Positions 12,730 to 13,255 of a stretch of 13,255 bases of DNA are shown here, in pieces (within the stretch, counting starts at the first letter, position 1; every line of letters begins with the position of its first letter). A program made the translations under genes and the position numbers. The notes beneath the pieces are model-generated. The model was given only the letters and a program-made list of their open reading frames with translations, was not told the origin of the DNA and ran no database searches. The DNA is from Deltaproteobacteria bacterium (GTDB lineage: Bacteria > Desulfobacterota > JADFXK01): contig JADFYC010000066.1 in the NCBI GenBank assembly GCA_015233295.1, forward strand, positions 1 to 13,255, written 5' to 3'.

Positions 12730-13255
12730 TTAATTATCATTCTCATCCCAGCGTGACCCGGCCTTATCCGTCACCTGAGCGAATAAACGTTCCAGATGTT
12801 CCAGGGTCACCCTCCGGGAGAATTTTTTCCTGGCCGTTTGTAGGGCATTCATCCCCAAACTGCAGCGGACAAGATTGTCTTGCAAAAGCTTACTCAGACT
12901 TAGGGCCCAGGCCCGGGTGTCGCCGGATGGGACCAATAGGCCATCCACTCCGGAGGAAATCAGCTCTCGCGTGACCCGCAGATCCGAAGCCAGGACCGGT
13001 GTCGCGGCGGCCATCGATTCCACAATTTTTACCGGGCAGCATCCCTGGACCGTGTTCCGGGCTGTTTCTAAGAGGGGGGCGCAGGTGAATTCCAGCCGGG
13101 CAATGATCCCGGCCAGTACCTCGGGCGGCACGGGGGCCTGAAAGCAAACCCTACTTTCCAATCCTAACCGCCGGACCAACTTGGCCAGGCGTTTTACGGC
13201 TTGGCGACGATTATTATGAACAATCAATAGGTTAACCCGAGAAAAACCTCTCTCA
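12730..13255 (-). CDS. GT4-family glycosyltransferase, C-terminal half (5' end outside window)
   Basis: Reading from the window edge on the minus strand, the frame repeats the last part of the plus-strand glycosyltransferase (IVHNNRRQAVKRLAKLV to CFQA) and continues with the missing C-terminal domain: PVPPEVLAGIIARLEF, then GCCPVKIVESMAAATPVLAS, whose Glu (residue 324 of the joined protein) is the usual GT4 donor-binding glutamate, then GVDGLLVPSGD and a final helix, ending ...DENDN-TAA at 12730-12732. The ATG at 13227 is internal to the family alignment and is not a real start. Residues after the shared arm number 134, completing a 419-residue protein with the 10248-11102 part. The GGDEF gene follows 6-15 nt downstream on the same strand. 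Confidence 0.85.
   Translation of the reverse strand, partial: ERGFSRVNLLIVHNNRRQAVKRLAKLVRRLGLESRVCFQAPVPPEVLAGIIARLEFTCAPLLETARNTVQGCCPVKIVESMAAATPVLASDLRVTRELISSGVDGLLVPSGDTRAWALSLSKLLQDNLVRCSLGMNALQTARKKFSRRVTLEHLERLFAQVTDKAGSRWDENDN
13135..13255 (-). repeat. Right arm of the perfect 121-bp inverted repeat, ending at the window edge
   Basis: This is the exact reverse complement of 10982-11102. The intervening 2032 nt (11103-13134) are unique within the window. Ending flush with the window suggests that the contig stops where sequence becomes identical to its own left arm, as a de Bruijn-graph assembler would do. Confidence 0.97.

Noticed and set aside
10982..13255. A recombinase-driven phase-variation switch controlling the glycosyltransferase
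   Set aside because: Not reported as a system: there is no recombinase in the window, the right arm ends exactly at the window edge, and flipping leaves the GGDEF gene truncated in both states. Kept only as a lower-ranked alternative.

Overview
The window looks like one contig from a Gram-negative, signalling-rich environmental bacterium, most plausibly a deltaproteobacterium (Desulfobacterota). This is inferred from moderate GC content, receiver-first hybrid kinases, a CBS+ACT protein, DUF4337 and two lipoprotein signal peptides; there is no rRNA or marker gene to fix the taxon. It opens inside a gene (the C-terminus of a response regulator) and closes inside another (a glycosyltransferase). 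No tRNA, rRNA, CRISPR array, transposase or recombinase is visible.

Layout. 1-99: tail of a receiver protein. 231-908 (+): stand-alone class I glutamine amidotransferase. 949-1569 (-): MocA-like molybdenum cofactor cytidylyltransferase, convergent with it. 1762-2292 (+): DUF4337 membrane protein with its own sigma70-type promoter, followed by a nested hairpin. 2660-4147 (+): receiver-PAS-kinase protein whose H-box histidine is replaced by Asn, behind a long leader that can form two competing stems. 4450-7656 (+): probable operon of a CBS-CBS-ACT protein, a tandem UspA protein and a second receiver-PAS-kinase with an intact H-box, driven by a TTGACA/GATAAT promoter. 7699-8405 (-): a Cys-containing orphan protein and a 61-residue lipoprotein. 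8732-12730 (+): probable operon of an eight-repeat beta-propeller lipoprotein, a FlK-like thioesterase and a GT4 glycosyltransferase, which in the native order would lead into a PAS-PAS-PAS-GGDEF protein.

The main structural anomaly is at the right end. Bases 10982-11102 reappear as an exact inverted copy at 13135-13255, the last base of the window. The glycosyltransferase is split between the two arms: joining 10248-11102 to the reverse complement of 13134-12730 keeps frame and gives a normal 419-residue GT4 protein, followed 6-15 nt later by the GGDEF gene on the same strand. In the window as written, 11103-13255 is therefore backwards relative to its neighbour, and the GGDEF gene is cut at 11103 just after its GGDEF motif. 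Flipping the segment repairs the glycosyltransferase but not the GGDEF gene. The simplest reading is a fold-back chimera or a reversed contig join at a contig end. A real inverted duplication or an inversion switch is possible but less supported.

The most interesting biology that does not depend on this junction is the His-to-Asn kinase, the two different kinase types attached to closely similar receiver modules, the switch-like leader before the first of them, and a thioesterase that keeps the FlK catalytic residues but has lost the Phe gate.
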